A DNA stretch of 64,000 bases from Hoyosella rhizosphaerae. GTDB lineage: Bacteria > Actinomycetota > Actinomycetes > Mycobacteriales > Mycobacteriaceae. The notes under the pieces are model-generated. The model was not told where the DNA came from and did no database searches. It saw nothing but the letters and a program-made list of their open reading frames with translations. The stretch lies in contig NZ_BMJH01000002.1 of the NCBI RefSeq assembly GCF_014643175.1, forward strand, positions 186,001 to 250,000, given 5' to 3'. The stretch's first letter is position 1. Each line of letters starts with the position of its first letter. Below, piece by piece: positions 17,733 to 27,348 of the stretch. Both the position numbers and the translations under genes were made by a program.

Positions 17733-17762
17733 AGTCCGGCTAGGTGTATCCCTAGCCGGACT
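17733..17762 (+). terminator. Terminator between hpf and secA1
   Basis: A 12-bp perfect stem (17733-17744 with 17751-17762) has a 6-nt loop, extended outward by CATGG/CCATG and followed by TTTCC. It should isolate hpf from secA1 transcription. Confidence 0.85.
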
Positions 17763-17844
17763 TTCCATGACAGGACTGCGATCCCTGTGGGGCAATAACT
17801 CTGCTGGGGCATGCTGTCACGACGACGATTGAGGAAACCTGTAC

Positions 17845-20682
17845 ATGCTCTCGAAGCTGCTGCGAGTAGGCGAAGGCCGTATGGTCAAGCGGCTCAAAGT
17901 TATCGCCGACCATATTGCGACGCTCTCGCCCGACGTGGAGAAGCTGTCGGACGATGAACTGCGCGCCAAGACTGACGAGTTCAAACGTCGATATGAAGCT
18001 GGCGAATCACTCGACGACCTTTTGCCTGAGGCTTTCGCCGTTGCGCGGGAAGCTTCGTCACGTGTGCTCTCGCAGCGGCATTTTGATGTGCAGGTCATGG
18101 GTGGTGCAGCGCTGCACCTAGGCAACATTGCGGAGATGAAAACGGGTGAGGGTAAGACCCTTACCTGTGTCCTGCCTGCCTACCTCAATGCGTTGTCTGG
18201 CCAGGGCGTTCATGTCGTGACGGTAAACGACTATTTGGCTAAACGTGACGCCGAATGGATGGGTCGCGTTCACCGTTTCCTCGGGTTGGAAGTGGGAACC
18301 ATCCTGTCTGGGATGACTCCGGCGCAGCGCCGCGACGCGTACAAGGCCGACATCACCTACGGTACGAACAACGAATTTGGGTTCGACTACCTGCGTGACA
18401 ACATGGGCCACTCAATCGAAGATCTGGTTCAGCGTGGCCACAACTTTGCCGTCGTCGACGAAGTGGACTCAATTCTGATCGATGAGGCCCGTACACCGCT
18501 GATCATTTCTGGTCCCGCTGATGGATCATCGAAATGGTACGGCGAGTTCGCTCGAATTGTGCCGTTGATGAAGGTGGACGTGCACTACGAGGTCGATATC
18601 AAGAAGCGAACCATCGGTGTGCACGAGGCCGGAGTTGAGTTTGTTGAAGACCAACTCGGGATCGATAACTTGTATGAGGCAGCGAACTCACCGCTTGTGA
18701 GCTACCTCAATAACGCCATCAAGGCGAAAGAACTTTTTGAGCGCGACAAGAACTACATTGTGCGCGATGGCGACGTCATCATTGTTGACGAGTTCACTGG
18801 CCGCATCATGCCTGGGCGCCGCTACAACGAGGGCATGCACCAAGCTATTGAGGCGAAAGAAGGGGTTGAGATCAAGGCTGAGAACCAGACCTTGGCGTCG
18901 ATCACTTTGCAGAACTACTTCCGCATGTACGACAAACTCTCGGGCATGACCGGTACGGCTCAGACCGAAGCGGCAGAACTGCACCAGATTTATAGCCTTG
19001 GTGTGGTGGCGATCCCCACAAACCGCGACATGCAGCGTGTTGACCAGGCGGATCTGATTTACAAGACCGAGCAGGCCAAGTTTGATGCGGTGGCCGACGA
19101 TATTGCGGAGCGCCACGCCAAGGGGCAACCGGTGTTGGTGGGCACAACGAGTGTCGAGAGGTCTGAGTATCTGTCGACGCTTCTGCAGCAACGGAAGATC
19201 AAGCACAGTGTGCTTAACGCGAAGTATCACGAGCAAGAGGCGCAGATCATCGCTGAGGCCGGACGTTTGGGTTCAGTGACGGTGGCGACGAACATGGCTG
19301 GCCGTGGTACTGACATCGTGCTCGGCGGTAACCCAGAGATCATTCTCGACGCGCGTCTTCGCCAGCAGGGCCTAGACCCGGTCGAAAACGTCGAAGAATA
19401 TCAAGCTAGCTGGGACGCGAAGGTCGACGAGGTTCGTGCCGAAGTAACTGCTGAAGCGGAGCAAGTACGCGCCGCGGGTGGCCTGTACGTGCTGGGAACG
19501 GAACGCCACGAATCGCGCCGTATCGACAATCAGTTGCGTGGTCGTTCGGGGCGTCAGGGTGACCCCGGCGAATCACGGTTCTACCTTTCGCTCGGCGATG
19601 AGCTGATGCGGCGGTTCGGGGCAGTAGAAGTGATCATGTCCCGTCTGAACCTGCCAGAAGACGTCCCCATTGAGTCAAAAATGGTGTCGCGGTCGATCCG
19701 CTCAGCGCAGACGCAGGTAGAGACGCAGAACTTCGAGGTTCGTAAAAACGTCCTCAAGTACGACGAAGTGATGAACCAACAGCGCAAGATCATCTACAAG
19801 GAACGTAACCGTATTCTTCGCGGTGAAGACCTTGACGGCCAGATCAGCCACATGATTAACGATGTCATCACTGCGTACGTCAACGGTGCGACATCCGAAG
19901 GTTTTGCCGAAGATTGGGATCTTGAGCAGCTCTGGACCGCGCTGAAGACGCTATACCCCGTGAGCTTCGGGTGGCAAGAAATTGCTGGTGAAACTGAGGT
20001 GGGTGATCATCGGGACTTGACGAGCGAGCAACTGCTCGATGCGTTGCTCAAGGATGCGCATGCGGCATACGCAAAGCGTGAAGCAGACATCGACGCAATC
20101 GCTGGTGAGGGCGGTATGCGCCAACTGGAGCGGCGCGTCCTGTTGTCTGTGCTCGATCGCAAGTGGCGCGAGCACCTATACGAAATGGATTACCTGAAAG
20201 AAGGCATCGGTCTTCGTGCGATGGCGCAGCGAGATCCACTCGTTGAATACCAGCGCGAGGGTTACGACATGTTCGTAGGCATGCTCGATGGTCTTAAAGA
20301 AGAAGTTGTTGGCTTCCTCTTCAACGTGGCGATTGAACAGCAGCCCGCTCGCACTGTTCAACCAGCGGGTGGGCTCGCTGGGGCGGGCGCTAGCCCGCTA
20401 GCGCAAGCAGCTGCAGCGTCACGAGCGCAGCAGAGCGCGGCACCTGTTTCGCAGGGCGCAGCTGCTGGGGCGGCTGCCTCACCCGCAGCGCAACTGCGCG
20501 CCAGGGGGCTTGAGGATGAACGTCAGCCGTCCCGTCTCACCTACAGCGGACCGTCAGAGACCGGTGACGCACAGGTGCGATCGGACAAGAGCACAGACGA
20601 AGAAGGCATGACCGTGAATCGTCGTGCGCGTCGTCAAGCTGACAAGGTGAAGAAAAAGGCGACGAAGAACCTTCGCCGCTAG
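17845..20682 (+). CDS. secA1: Preprotein translocase ATPase SecA1
   Basis: The essential motor of the general Sec pathway, 945 residues, binding SecYEG at the membrane. It has Walker [10 protein letters not shown] (about 97-105), [16 protein letters not shown] in the first motor domain, the preprotein cross-linking region, and the second motor domain with [16 protein letters not shown] and [13 protein letters not shown]. The C-terminal tail is Ala/Gln-rich and ends in basic residues; the Cys-rich SecB-binding zinc motif of proteobacterial SecA is absent, as in mycobacterial SecA1. GAGGAA precedes the ATG. A strong terminator follows. Confidence 0.97.
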   Translation: MLSKLLRVGEGRMVKRLKVIADHIATLSPDVEKLSDDELRAKTDEFKRRYEAGESLDDLLPEAFAVAREASSRVLSQRHFDVQVMGGAALHLGNIAEMKTGEGKTLTCVLPAYLNALSGQGVHVVTVNDYLAKRDAEWMGRVHRFLGLEVGTILSGMTPAQRRDAYKADITYGTNNEFGFDYLRDNMGHSIEDLVQRGHNFAVVDEVDSILIDEARTPLIISGPADGSSKWYGEFARIVPLMKVDVHYEVDIKKRTIGVHEAGVEFVEDQLGIDNLYEAANSPLVSYLNNAIKAKELFERDKNYIVRDGDVIIVDEFTGRIMPGRRYNEGMHQAIEAKEGVEIKAENQTLASITLQNYFRMYDKLSGMTGTAQTEAAELHQIYSLGVVAIPTNRDMQRVDQADLIYKTEQAKFDAVADDIAERHAKGQPVLVGTTSVERSEYLSTLLQQRKIKHSVLNAKYHEQEAQIIAEAGRLGSVTVATNMAGRGTDIVLGGNPEIILDARLRQQGLDPVENVEEYQASWDAKVDEVRAEVTAEAEQVRAAGGLYVLGTERHESRRIDNQLRGRSGRQGDPGESRFYLSLGDELMRRFGAVEVIMSRLNLPEDVPIESKMVSRSIRSAQTQVETQNFEVRKNVLKYDEVMNQQRKIIYKERNRILRGEDLDGQISHMINDVITAYVNGATSEGFAEDWDLEQLWTALKTLYPVSFGWQEIAGETEVGDHRDLTSEQLLDALLKDAHAAYAKREADIDAIAGEGGMRQLERRVLLSVLDRKWREHLYEMDYLKEGIGLRAMAQRDPLVEYQREGYDMFVGMLDGLKEEVVGFLFNVAIEQQPARTVQPAGGLAGAGASPLAQAAAASRAQQSAAPVSQGAAAGAAASPAAQLRARGLEDERQPSRLTYSGPSETGDAQVRSDKSTDEEGMTVNRRARRQADKVKKKATKNLRR

Positions 20683-20712
20683 ATTCCACCGACTGAAAAC
20701 GATCGAGTTCGA

Positions 20713-20771
20713 AAGTCCCGTTCAACACCTCCGCGTAGCAATGCGTGAGACGGCGGTGTTGGGCGGGACTT
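20713..20771. terminator. Terminator after secA1
   Basis: AAGTCCCG (20713-20720) and CAACACC (20723-20729) pair with GGTGTTG (20755-20761) and CGGGACTT (20764-20771). The two positions between can form T-G wobbles, giving a 17-bp stem. It separates secA1 from the convergent minus-strand gene ending at 20826. Confidence 0.85.
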
Positions 20772-20773
20772 CC

Positions 20774-20837
20774 GTTTAGCCAGGTTGTTGTTTAACCCAG
20801 GTCGTTGCTTAGCCCAGGTCAGAGTTCAACCCAAGGC
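20774..20837 (-). repeat. 17-bp tandem repeat at the stop codon of the Rv3235-like gene
   Basis: Four imperfect units (20774-20789, 20790-20806, 20807-20823, 20824-20837) share the core TTTAACCCAGGT. Read on the minus strand, the first unit carries the TGA stop of the gene (20826-20828), and the later units carry TAA at the equivalent place. Confidence 0.8.
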
Positions 20838-21377
20838 TATTTCTGTGCATAACCAGACATTGCCGGACTTAGGGTCCTTTTCGAACCTGGCAGCAATGGC
20901 GCAGATTCGCCCATTTCGCGACACAGTTCCGAAAGATTCGCAGGCAGTCGCGGAGACGTGCCGACAATGAGCCCGAATGAGTCGAGACAGTGGTGTGTCT
21001 GCTGCGGGTCGCGGCAATGCATCGGCATGCACTGCCAGGCTGCGCATAACGGGTGCGGTGACAAACCTACTGAGCGAGTTAGCGTTCCGTCGCTTGTCGA
21101 GAACGTCGGCGACTAGCCGAAATGTTGCCGTGGTGACCACAAGCGCCTGTTCGTGCGGGCTGGGCGTATTCCTGCGATGACGTGCCAGGCGGTGTCCAAA
21201 CGAATTTTCAGTGGCGCCCGCTGGCGATTCACTACGCGCTCGGCACGGACGTGGTACGCCGGATTTAGTGAGGCCAGGGCGCGGTTCGTAGTTCGGCGTG
21301 CGGAGCAGAGCAGCGAAACGCGGACTCGTGCAGCTCATTCTTGGTGGTGTGGTTGCCGATTTCGAAGGCGAATGCAC
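20826..21377 (-). CDS. Rv3235-family protein (DUF6459-like)
   Basis: About 183 residues. The C-terminal half has the pattern of the Rv3235 family: a helix around LVADVLDKRRNANSLSRF, then two predicted beta strands in VSATACESFGTVSRNGRI and CAIAARFEKDPKSGNVW, ending CTEIALG. The N-terminal half is Pro/Arg-rich and disordered. Start GTG 21377 (or TTG 21380) follows AGAGAGGA on the minus strand at a good distance. Its position between secA1 and the tgs3-like gene, in opposite orientation, matches Rv3235. Function is unknown in the family; actinobacterial homologues occur near secA. Confidence 0.65.
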   Translation of the reverse strand: MHSPSKSATTPPRMSCTSPRFAALLRTPNYEPRPGLTKSGVPRPCRARSESPAGATENSFGHRLARHRRNTPSPHEQALVVTTATFRLVADVLDKRRNANSLSRFVTAPVMRSLAVHADALPRPAADTPLSRLIRAHCRHVSATACESFGTVSRNGRICAIAARFEKDPKSGNVWLCTEIALG

Positions 21378-21380
21378 CAA

Positions 21381-21731
21381 ATTGTTCCTCTCTAAGTAAC
21401 TGCCCGGTGTGTGCCAGCGCGGGCGTCATCCCAGCTAGCGGAGTGCCAGGTAGGGGTCGTGCAGAGAGGAACACGATGGGCGTAGCTTACCGTGTTTGCC
21501 TGCCGTAGTGCGACGTGCCGATTCGTCTAAGAAACAAACATTTCGGGAACCAGGTAATCTGTGGTGCAAAAGCACATTGGGTGCGCAAGTGAGGGAGATT
21601 ACAGGTTTGGTGACGGTGTATTCACGCCGCCACATCGGGGGTGTCGTGGACCTAAAGCCCGCAGCGCTCGCGTTGGGATCGCGGCGTTGCGGTGGGTTGC
21701 GTCAGAACGAGGTAGTCCGGGAGGTCGTGTT
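21381..21731. promoter_or_regulatory. Divergent intergenic region (Rv3235-like / tgs3-like)
   Basis: A 351-nt gap between divergent genes. It holds the minus-strand RBS of the Rv3235-like gene, a 10-codon ORF with a strong RBS at 21476-21508, and GGGAGG (21719-21724) for the tgs3-like gene. No convincing -35/-10 pair or larger coding sequence was found. Confidence 0.4.
21476..21508 (+). CDS. Possible 10-residue ORF with strong RBS
   Basis: AGAGAGGA (21463-21470) lies 5 nt before an ATG encoding MGVAYRVCLP and a stop. It sits 224 nt upstream of the tgs3-like start. It could be a leader peptide; chance is also possible for so short a frame. Confidence 0.3.
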   Translation: MGVAYRVCLP

Positions 21732-23135
21732 GTGGTGAGAAAACTGTCCAACATGGATGCCTCGTTCTATTACATGGAAGAGAGCACGACGCCAATGCAT
21801 GTGGGGACATTGGCGATTTTTCAGAACTCGGACGACGAACTCGATTACGACAGTTTGCTCAACCTCGTTGAACAGCGAATTGGATTAGTGCCGCAGTATC
21901 GTCAGAAAGTTCGCGAGGTTGCCCGCGGTTTGGGCCGCCCCGTGTGGGTTGATGATGCTGACTTTGACATCACCTATCACGTGCGTAGGTCGGCGTTGCC
22001 TCGGCCAGGCGACGATGAACAACTCCACGATCTGATTGCGCGTCTGATTTCGCGGCCGTTGGACAGGTCGCGCCCCTTGTGGGAAATGTATCTGGTTGAG
22101 GGGCTCTCGAACGGTCGGGCCGCGATTTTCATCAAGTCTCATGAGTCCCTTGTTGACGGCATTGACAACATGGAAATCGGCCAGGTTATTTTCGATCGCA
22201 AGCCTAAGCCCGCTGAGTTGGCTGATGACTTGTGGATGCCGGAGCGGGAGCCTGGAGATGTTCGGCTCCTTGCGGGTGCGGTCATGGATCTTGTGTCGCG
22301 CCCCCGTGATGGTGTTCAGACATTGCGGATGGCTACGAAGGATGTGTCGGCGACGGTCGGCAGAGTTGCGCAGGGTGCGGGCAAATTGATGTCGATCGCA
22401 TGGTCTGCCGCGAGCAATGCGCCGACGAGCCCGCTGAATGTGACGATTTCTCGGAATCGCCGATTTGCGGTTGCGTCTTGTTCGCTCGACGACTTCCGCC
22501 GCATTCGGGCGCGGTACGGGTGCACGGTCAATGATGTGGTTTTGTCTGTGGTTACGGGTGCTTTGCGAAACTGGTTGGTTTCGCGCGGTGAACCGGTGTC
22601 AGCTTCGACGACCGTTCGTGCTTTGGTTCCCATGGCGGTGTATCTCGAGGGTGGTCTCGAAAGTATCGGTCCAGATGCTCGTCGCAATGTGTCGTCGTTT
22701 CTGATCGATTTGCCGGTGGGGGAGCCCAATCCGGTTGTCCGGTTGTCGCAGGTGGCGCATGCGACAGAGGTGCATGCGCATTCGGGGCATTCTGTGGATG
22801 CTGGCACTTTGGTGCAGCTTTCCGGGTTTGCGCCGGCAACCTTGCACGCGATGGGTGCTCGGGTTGCAACGTCGTTCCCGCAGCGTGTGTTCAATTTGAT
22901 CGTGACCAACGCCCCGGGTCCGCAATCGCCGTTGTATTCTGCGGGTGTTCGGATGACTGAGATGTTTCCTGTGCCGCCGTTGGTGAAGAATCAGGCGTTG
23001 TCTATTGGTGTGACGTCGTACAACGGGCGGATCTATTTTGGGTTGAATGCAGATCGCGGTGCGATGTCTGATGTGGACATCTTCGCGGCAATGTTGAATG
23101 AATCTCTCGATGAACTTCGCGAGGCGTGCAGTTGA
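21732..23135 (+). CDS. Wax ester synthase/diacylglycerol acyltransferase, Tgs3-like
   Basis: A 467-residue WS/DGAT-family acyltransferase expected to esterify diacylglycerol with acyl-CoA. The N-terminus MDASFYYMEESTTPMHVG and segments DITYHVRRSALP and RPLDRSRPLWEMYLVEGL are typical. The catalytic HHxxxDG motif reads SHESLVDG near residue 139, so the first His is replaced by Ser. The second half has the family DLPVGEPNP-type strand and a conserved C-terminal region. GGGAGG lies 7 nt before GTG 21732. As recalled, this protein is split in M. tuberculosis into Rv3234c (tgs3) and Rv3233c; here it is one intact frame. Substrate preference is unknown. Confidence 0.88.
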   Translation: MVRKLSNMDASFYYMEESTTPMHVGTLAIFQNSDDELDYDSLLNLVEQRIGLVPQYRQKVREVARGLGRPVWVDDADFDITYHVRRSALPRPGDDEQLHDLIARLISRPLDRSRPLWEMYLVEGLSNGRAAIFIKSHESLVDGIDNMEIGQVIFDRKPKPAELADDLWMPEREPGDVRLLAGAVMDLVSRPRDGVQTLRMATKDVSATVGRVAQGAGKLMSIAWSAASNAPTSPLNVTISRNRRFAVASCSLDDFRRIRARYGCTVNDVVLSVVTGALRNWLVSRGEPVSASTTVRALVPMAVYLEGGLESIGPDARRNVSSFLIDLPVGEPNPVVRLSQVAHATEVHAHSGHSVDAGTLVQLSGFAPATLHAMGARVATSFPQRVFNLIVTNAPGPQSPLYSAGVRMTEMFPVPPLVKNQALSIGVTSYNGRIYFGLNADRGAMSDVDIFAAMLNESLDELREACS

Positions 23136-23145
23136 AGGGTAGCGA

Positions 23146-23706
23146 ATGCGGATCTACATCCCGGTGACGATCCGGATGCTCCAACAGTTTGTGGTCGACC
23201 AACAGATTTTTCCACTGGGTGGTACTGCTTTTGCGGTGACACCCGCACTTCGTGAGTCCTATGTGTCGGGTGACGACGAGGAGCTTGCTGAAGTGGCGAT
23301 GCGTGATGCCGGCAGGGCCTCGTTGCGGTTGCTTTCGGGGGAGGTGGATGCGTGGGTTGAGTCTGGAGCGGGTGAGTCTGGCGCGCATGCATCGGATACC
23401 GATGAAGCTCAGCAGGCACCATTTTTCCGGCGGGCTGTACTTGTTGCGGACGTTGAGTCGGTGACCTTGCGTTCCGATCTCGACGATGCCGTGGTTAAGG
23501 TGTCTGGTCCGATACGCATGAGTGACGTGGCGAGCGCGCATATTGATCTGGTGGGCGCTGAGGCTGCGGTTGCGACGGCGGTGAAGGTGATTGATCAGGC
23601 GGACTTGGGTGACCCGGATGCCGAATTTGCCTTGGGTGATGTTGAGGACCACGATTTTGCGTGGTATGCGACGCAAGAGTTGAATTTCCTGCTTGAGCTC
23701 CTCTAA
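23146..23706 (+). CDS. DUF6912-like protein (Rv3231c-like)
   Basis: A soluble 186-residue protein starting MRIYIPVTIRMLQQFVVDQQI, the hallmark N-terminus of the Rv3231c group. It is acidic in the middle (an insertion around 68-85 rich in Gly, Ser and Glu) and ends ATQELNFLLELL. It starts 10 nt after the Tgs3-like gene and may be cotranscribed. No catalytic motif is recognised and the family has no known function. Confidence 0.75.
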   Translation: MRIYIPVTIRMLQQFVVDQQIFPLGGTAFAVTPALRESYVSGDDEELAEVAMRDAGRASLRLLSGEVDAWVESGAGESGAHASDTDEAQQAPFFRRAVLVADVESVTLRSDLDDAVVKVSGPIRMSDVASAHIDLVGAEAAVATAVKVIDQADLGDPDAEFALGDVEDHDFAWYATQELNFLLELL

Positions 23707-23762
23707 TGCTGCAGGTCAGTCTTCGGTAGTATGCGAAGCGGCACATTCCCTACGTCACCGTA

Positions 23763-23780
23763 ACTTACGTTTGCGTAGGT
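23763..23780. promoter_or_regulatory. Operator-like palindrome upstream of the desaturase reductase
   Basis: ACTTACGT and GCGTAGGT flank a TT centre (two arm mismatches). The site lies 20 nt before the reductase ATG and matches the perfect palindrome at 24953-24970 upstream of the desaturase, so one TetR-like regulator probably binds both. Confidence 0.6.
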
Positions 23781-23799
23781 ATTCCGTGGAAGGCTGCAA

Positions 23800-24912
23800 A
23801 TGAAACTGTGGAAATGGCTGGAGAAGCCCGTCGAAGACATACCGAATGCCGGGTCTCGACAGCTCGATAAGGCGCGTGCAGCATTCACGCGACTAACCAC
23901 GCCTTTGATTCCGGATGACTATCTTCACCTCATCAATCCACTATGGTCAGCTCGCGAGTTGCGGGGCCGAATCGTGGACGTCAAGCGGGAAACGGCAGAT
24001 TCAGCAACTGTTGTGATCAAGCCTGGCTGGGGGTTTAATTACCGTTATCGTGCGGGGCAATTCGTCGGCATTGGGTTGCACATCGACGGCCGGTGGCATT
24101 GGCGTTCGTACTCGCTCACGAGCCCACCGACGCAGTCTCGCGGCAAGATCTCTATTGCGGTGAAGGCAATGCCGGAGGGGTTCTTGTCGACGCACCTTGT
24201 TGGTGGCGTCAAGGAGGGAACGATCATTCGCCTTGCGGCACCGCAGGGAGATTTTGTGCTCCCGGATCCGCCGCCTTCAAAGCTGCTTTTCATCACGGCG
24301 GGCAGTGGAATTACTCCGGTAATCGGTATGTTGCGAACACTCGTACATCGTGGGGTAGATCCCGATGTGGTGCACGTCCACTCGGCACGAACTGCTGGTG
24401 ACGTGATGTTCGCCGCGGAGTTGGCAGGCTACGAGGAGCAGCGCAACTATCGACTCCATCTCCAACTCACTGATGAGCAGGGCATATTTGGCGCCGAGAT
24501 GCTTGAAGGCGTCGTCGCTGACTGGCGGTCGAGGGAGGCGTGGGTATGCGGACCTCCGGGCATGCTTGAAGCGATGGAAAATCACTTCAGTGCTGCTGGG
24601 CTGCGTGAGCATATGCATATCGAGCGGTTCACCATTGATCGCACTGAGTACGCGGGGGAAGGCGGGACGGTGAGTTTCGCCCGGTCGGGTAAGTCTATTC
24701 AGGTGGACGGCGCGACAACATTGCTTGAGGCTGGCGAGCAGGTGGGTGTGCGGATGCCGTTCGGCTGCCGAATGGGTATTTGCCACACATGCGTTGCTGG
24801 GCTCGGTAGTGGGTTTGTGCGTGATCTGAGGAGCGGCCGTGAGGCAGGTGCTGGTGAGCGTGTGAAGACCTGCATTTCGGTCGCGGCGGGGGATTGTTCG
24901 CTCGAATTGTGA
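23800..24912 (+). CDS. Flavin/2Fe-2S oxidoreductase, electron donor to the acyl-CoA desaturase (Rv3230c-like)
   Basis: A 370-residue ferredoxin reductase-type protein that passes electrons from NAD(P)H to the DesA3-type desaturase encoded next. It has an FAD-binding beta-barrel with RSYSLTSP (Arg about 102), an NAD-binding domain with [11 protein letters not shown], and a C-terminal plant-type 2Fe-2S domain with Cys 323, 328, 331 and 358. The reaction partner is known for the M. tuberculosis pair Rv3230c/DesA3. GGAAGG (23788-23793) lies 6 nt before the ATG. A palindrome shared with the desaturase gene precedes it. Confidence 0.92.
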   Translation: MKLWKWLEKPVEDIPNAGSRQLDKARAAFTRLTTPLIPDDYLHLINPLWSARELRGRIVDVKRETADSATVVIKPGWGFNYRYRAGQFVGIGLHIDGRWHWRSYSLTSPPTQSRGKISIAVKAMPEGFLSTHLVGGVKEGTIIRLAAPQGDFVLPDPPPSKLLFITAGSGITPVIGMLRTLVHRGVDPDVVHVHSARTAGDVMFAAELAGYEEQRNYRLHLQLTDEQGIFGAEMLEGVVADWRSREAWVCGPPGMLEAMENHFSAAGLREHMHIERFTIDRTEYAGEGGTVSFARSGKSIQVDGATTLLEAGEQVGVRMPFGCRMGICHTCVAGLGSGFVRDLRSGREAGAGERVKTCISVAAGDCSLEL

Positions 24913-24952
24913 TTTGTGTCACACTTACGCTGCCGTAACCTACGGTCCAGTA

Positions 24953-24970
24953 ACCTACGTCAACGTAGGT
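24953..24970. promoter_or_regulatory. Perfect operator palindrome upstream of the desaturase
   Basis: ACCTACGT-CA-ACGTAGGT is a perfect 8-bp dyad 33 nt before the desaturase ATG, with extra half-sites of the form TAACCTACG just upstream (near 24936). The same arrangement occurs before the reductase (23763-23780), indicating a two-gene regulon. Confidence 0.7.
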
Positions 24971-25003
24971 ACTGATCTTCTGGACTGCTGAGGATGATGA
25001 CAG

Positions 25004-26329
25004 ATGGCGATCACTGATATCAAAGAGTACGCACACCTCACTGAAGCTGATGTTGAAGCTCTGGGGCGCGAACTCGATCAGATCCGGTCAGACATCGAAT
25101 CAACCCTCGGCGACAAAGACGCAAAGTACATTCGCAACGCCATTCGATTGCAGCGCACGCTTGAGTTCTCAAGCCGGGCAGTGCTATTCGCAAGCTGGTT
25201 TCCTCCCGCATGGCTGCTTGGCACGGTGGGTCTCGGGATCTCAAAAATTATCGAGAACATGGAAATCGGGCACAACGTCATCCACGGCCAGTGGGACTGG
25301 ATGAACGACCCAGAAATTCACAGCACCACGTGGGAATGGGACATAAGTGACCCATCGGCCCACTGGAAGCAAACCCACAACTTCCTCCACCACAAGTACA
25401 CCAACGTCGTTGGACTAGACCCTGACGTTGGTTATGGGTTGCTCCGGGTCACCCGCGACCGCAAATGGACGCCATTCAACCTCGGCAACCCTGTGTACAA
25501 CCTACTTCTCGCACTGCTATTTGAGTACGGCGTCGCAGTGCAACACCTCGAATTGGCGAAGGTTTTTGCCGGTCACAAAGACCGAGACCAATTTGAACAA
25601 GAACGAAAAGAAGTACTGCACAAGATGAAGAAGCAGGTCGCCAAGGACTACCTCTTCTTCCCACTGCTTACTGGACCAGGGTTCTTGACGACCCTCGCTG
25701 CGAATGTCACCGCAAATGTTATTCGCAATGTTTGGGCTCACGGAATCATCTTCTGCGGGCATTTCCCTGACGGTGCGGAAAAATTCACCAAAGAGCAGTA
25801 CAAGAACGAAACGCCCGCCGAATGGTATCTACGGCAAATGCTGGGGTCAGCGAACTTCAAAGCTGGTCCCCTCATGCGGTTCATGAGTGGAAATCTCTGC
25901 TATCAGATCGAACATCACTTGTACCCAAACATGCCCAGTAACCGTCTCAAAGAAGTGTCCGAACGCGTCCAGAAGCTCGCGGATAAGTACGACCTCCCGT
26001 ATACCCAAGAGTCCTTTCCCAAGATGTACCTTCAGACATGGCGCACCATTACAAAACTTGCGCTGCCGGATCGGTTCCTCACGGGAACCTCTGATGATGC
26101 GCCAGAAACAAACTCGGAACTTAAATTCCGAATTCGCGGAGGACTGAAAGACACCTTCATCGGCCCCGACCCTTCCACCGGCGTTCGGCGCGGGCTACGC
26201 ACGGCCATGGAGGCATCCAAGAAGCGCCGCAAGATCGTACCCACGCTGCGCAAGGTGATCAGCGGGCTCACACCGGGTACGTCACCTGACTCCGCAGGTA
26301 CGCCGGAACGCTTCGCGGTTGCAGCCTAA
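25004..26329 (+). CDS. desA3: Membrane acyl-CoA delta-9 desaturase, DesA3-like
   Basis: An integral membrane di-iron desaturase of 441 residues that introduces the delta-9 double bond into stearoyl-CoA, making oleoyl-CoA. The three histidine boxes are HNVIH (90-94), HNFLHH (125-130) and QIEHH (301-305). Hydrophobic spans occur near 48-70, 165-180 and 215-245. The C-terminus is a basic, Pro-rich cytosolic tail. GAGGA lies 9 nt before the ATG. Electrons come from the reductase encoded just upstream; both carry the same upstream palindrome. Confidence 0.94.
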   Translation: MAITDIKEYAHLTEADVEALGRELDQIRSDIESTLGDKDAKYIRNAIRLQRTLEFSSRAVLFASWFPPAWLLGTVGLGISKIIENMEIGHNVIHGQWDWMNDPEIHSTTWEWDISDPSAHWKQTHNFLHHKYTNVVGLDPDVGYGLLRVTRDRKWTPFNLGNPVYNLLLALLFEYGVAVQHLELAKVFAGHKDRDQFEQERKEVLHKMKKQVAKDYLFFPLLTGPGFLTTLAANVTANVIRNVWAHGIIFCGHFPDGAEKFTKEQYKNETPAEWYLRQMLGSANFKAGPLMRFMSGNLCYQIEHHLYPNMPSNRLKEVSERVQKLADKYDLPYTQESFPKMYLQTWRTITKLALPDRFLTGTSDDAPETNSELKFRIRGGLKDTFIGPDPSTGVRRGLRTAMEASKKRRKIVPTLRKVISGLTPGTSPDSAGTPERFAVAA

Positions 26330-26361
26330 TGTCGGGCTTGCACCGATGACACCGTGTGCGG

Positions 26362-27348
26362 TCACCAACTGTCGTTTGTGGCGAGTGCGGCGAGAAGCAC
26401 ACGAACTGCTAATGCGCGCCGAAGTGCAGCCCCACTAAGGGTGTCAAACGCACATTCAGGGTCCTCAGGTGGACCTAGGTGTGTACAACCTCTCGGGCAC
26501 TGTTCGATGACATCTGCGAGGTCATCGAACGCCTTCACGACATCGTCGGCTTCAATGTGCGCTAGCCCAAACGATCGAATGCCTGGGGTGTCAACGACCC
26601 AACCGCCGCCTGGGAGGCGAAGTGCTACGGACTGCGACGATGTGTGACGCCCTTTGCCGATCCCGGAGACGACACCGACCGCTCGCGAAGCGTCCGGAAC
26701 GAGTCGGTTGACCAGCGTCGACTTGCCCACACCGGAGTGGCCAATGAGCGCAGTAACCTGGCCGGTGATCAGCTCAAGGATCGGTTCGGTTGGATTGTGC
26801 GTGCCGCCGTGGACGATCGTCAGGTCCAGACCGTCAAAGTGACGGGTAAATTCAGCCGGGTCTGCGAGGTCGCTTTTGGTGACGCACAAGATGGGTTCGA
26901 TGCCGCCAACGTACGCGGCGACCAGCGCACGCTCAACGAACCCGGTGCGCGGTGTGGGGTCTGCCGCTGCGACAACGATGAGTAGCTTTTGCGCGTTGGC
27001 TACGACGATGCGTTCATACGGGTCTGTGTCGTCCGCAGTGCGCCGCAGAACACTGGAGCGATCTTCGAGGCGGATTATCCGCGCAAGTGTGTCGGGACGC
27101 CCTGAGGTATCACCGACGATCTCGACGTAATCGCCGACCACGATGGGGGTTCTACCGAGCTCGCGGGCGCGCATAGCAATGACGAAACGATCCTCGTTAT
27201 CGAGGACACAGCCCCACCGCCCGCGGTCAACCGAGACCACCATGGCGCGATCAGCATTTCGATGCTCTGGTCGATTCTTGGTGCGCGGGCGTGTCGGCTT
27301 TCCGGGACGAATCCGAACATCTGACTCGTCATAAACACGGCGTTTCAG
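26362..27348 (-). CDS. rsgA: Ribosome small-subunit-dependent GTPase RsgA
   Basis: A circularly permuted GTPase that assists late 30S maturation. It has an OB-fold (about 40-110), G4 TKSD, the P-loop [15 protein letters not shown]3 DTPGIRSFG and a C-terminal zinc knuckle ([16 protein letters not shown]). If translation starts at CTG 27348, in a CTGA overlap with the aroA stop, the protein has 328 residues, matching the usual length, and begins [12 protein letters not shown] as relatives do. AGGTGG lies about 9 nt upstream of that CTG. The alternative GTG at 27381 has no RBS. Longer frames within aroA are shadows. Confidence 0.93.
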   Translation of the reverse strand: MKRRVYDESDVRIRPGKPTRPRTKNRPEHRNADRAMVVSVDRGRWGCVLDNEDRFVIAMRARELGRTPIVVGDYVEIVGDTSGRPDTLARIIRLEDRSSVLRRTADDTDPYERIVVANAQKLLIVVAAADPTPRTGFVERALVAAYVGGIEPILCVTKSDLADPAEFTRHFDGLDLTIVHGGTHNPTEPILELITGQVTALIGHSGVGKSTLVNRLVPDASRAVGVVSGIGKGRHTSSQSVALRLPGGGWVVDTPGIRSFGLAHIEADDVVKAFDDLADVIEQCPRGCTHLGPPEDPECAFDTLSGAALRRALAVRVLLAALATNDSW

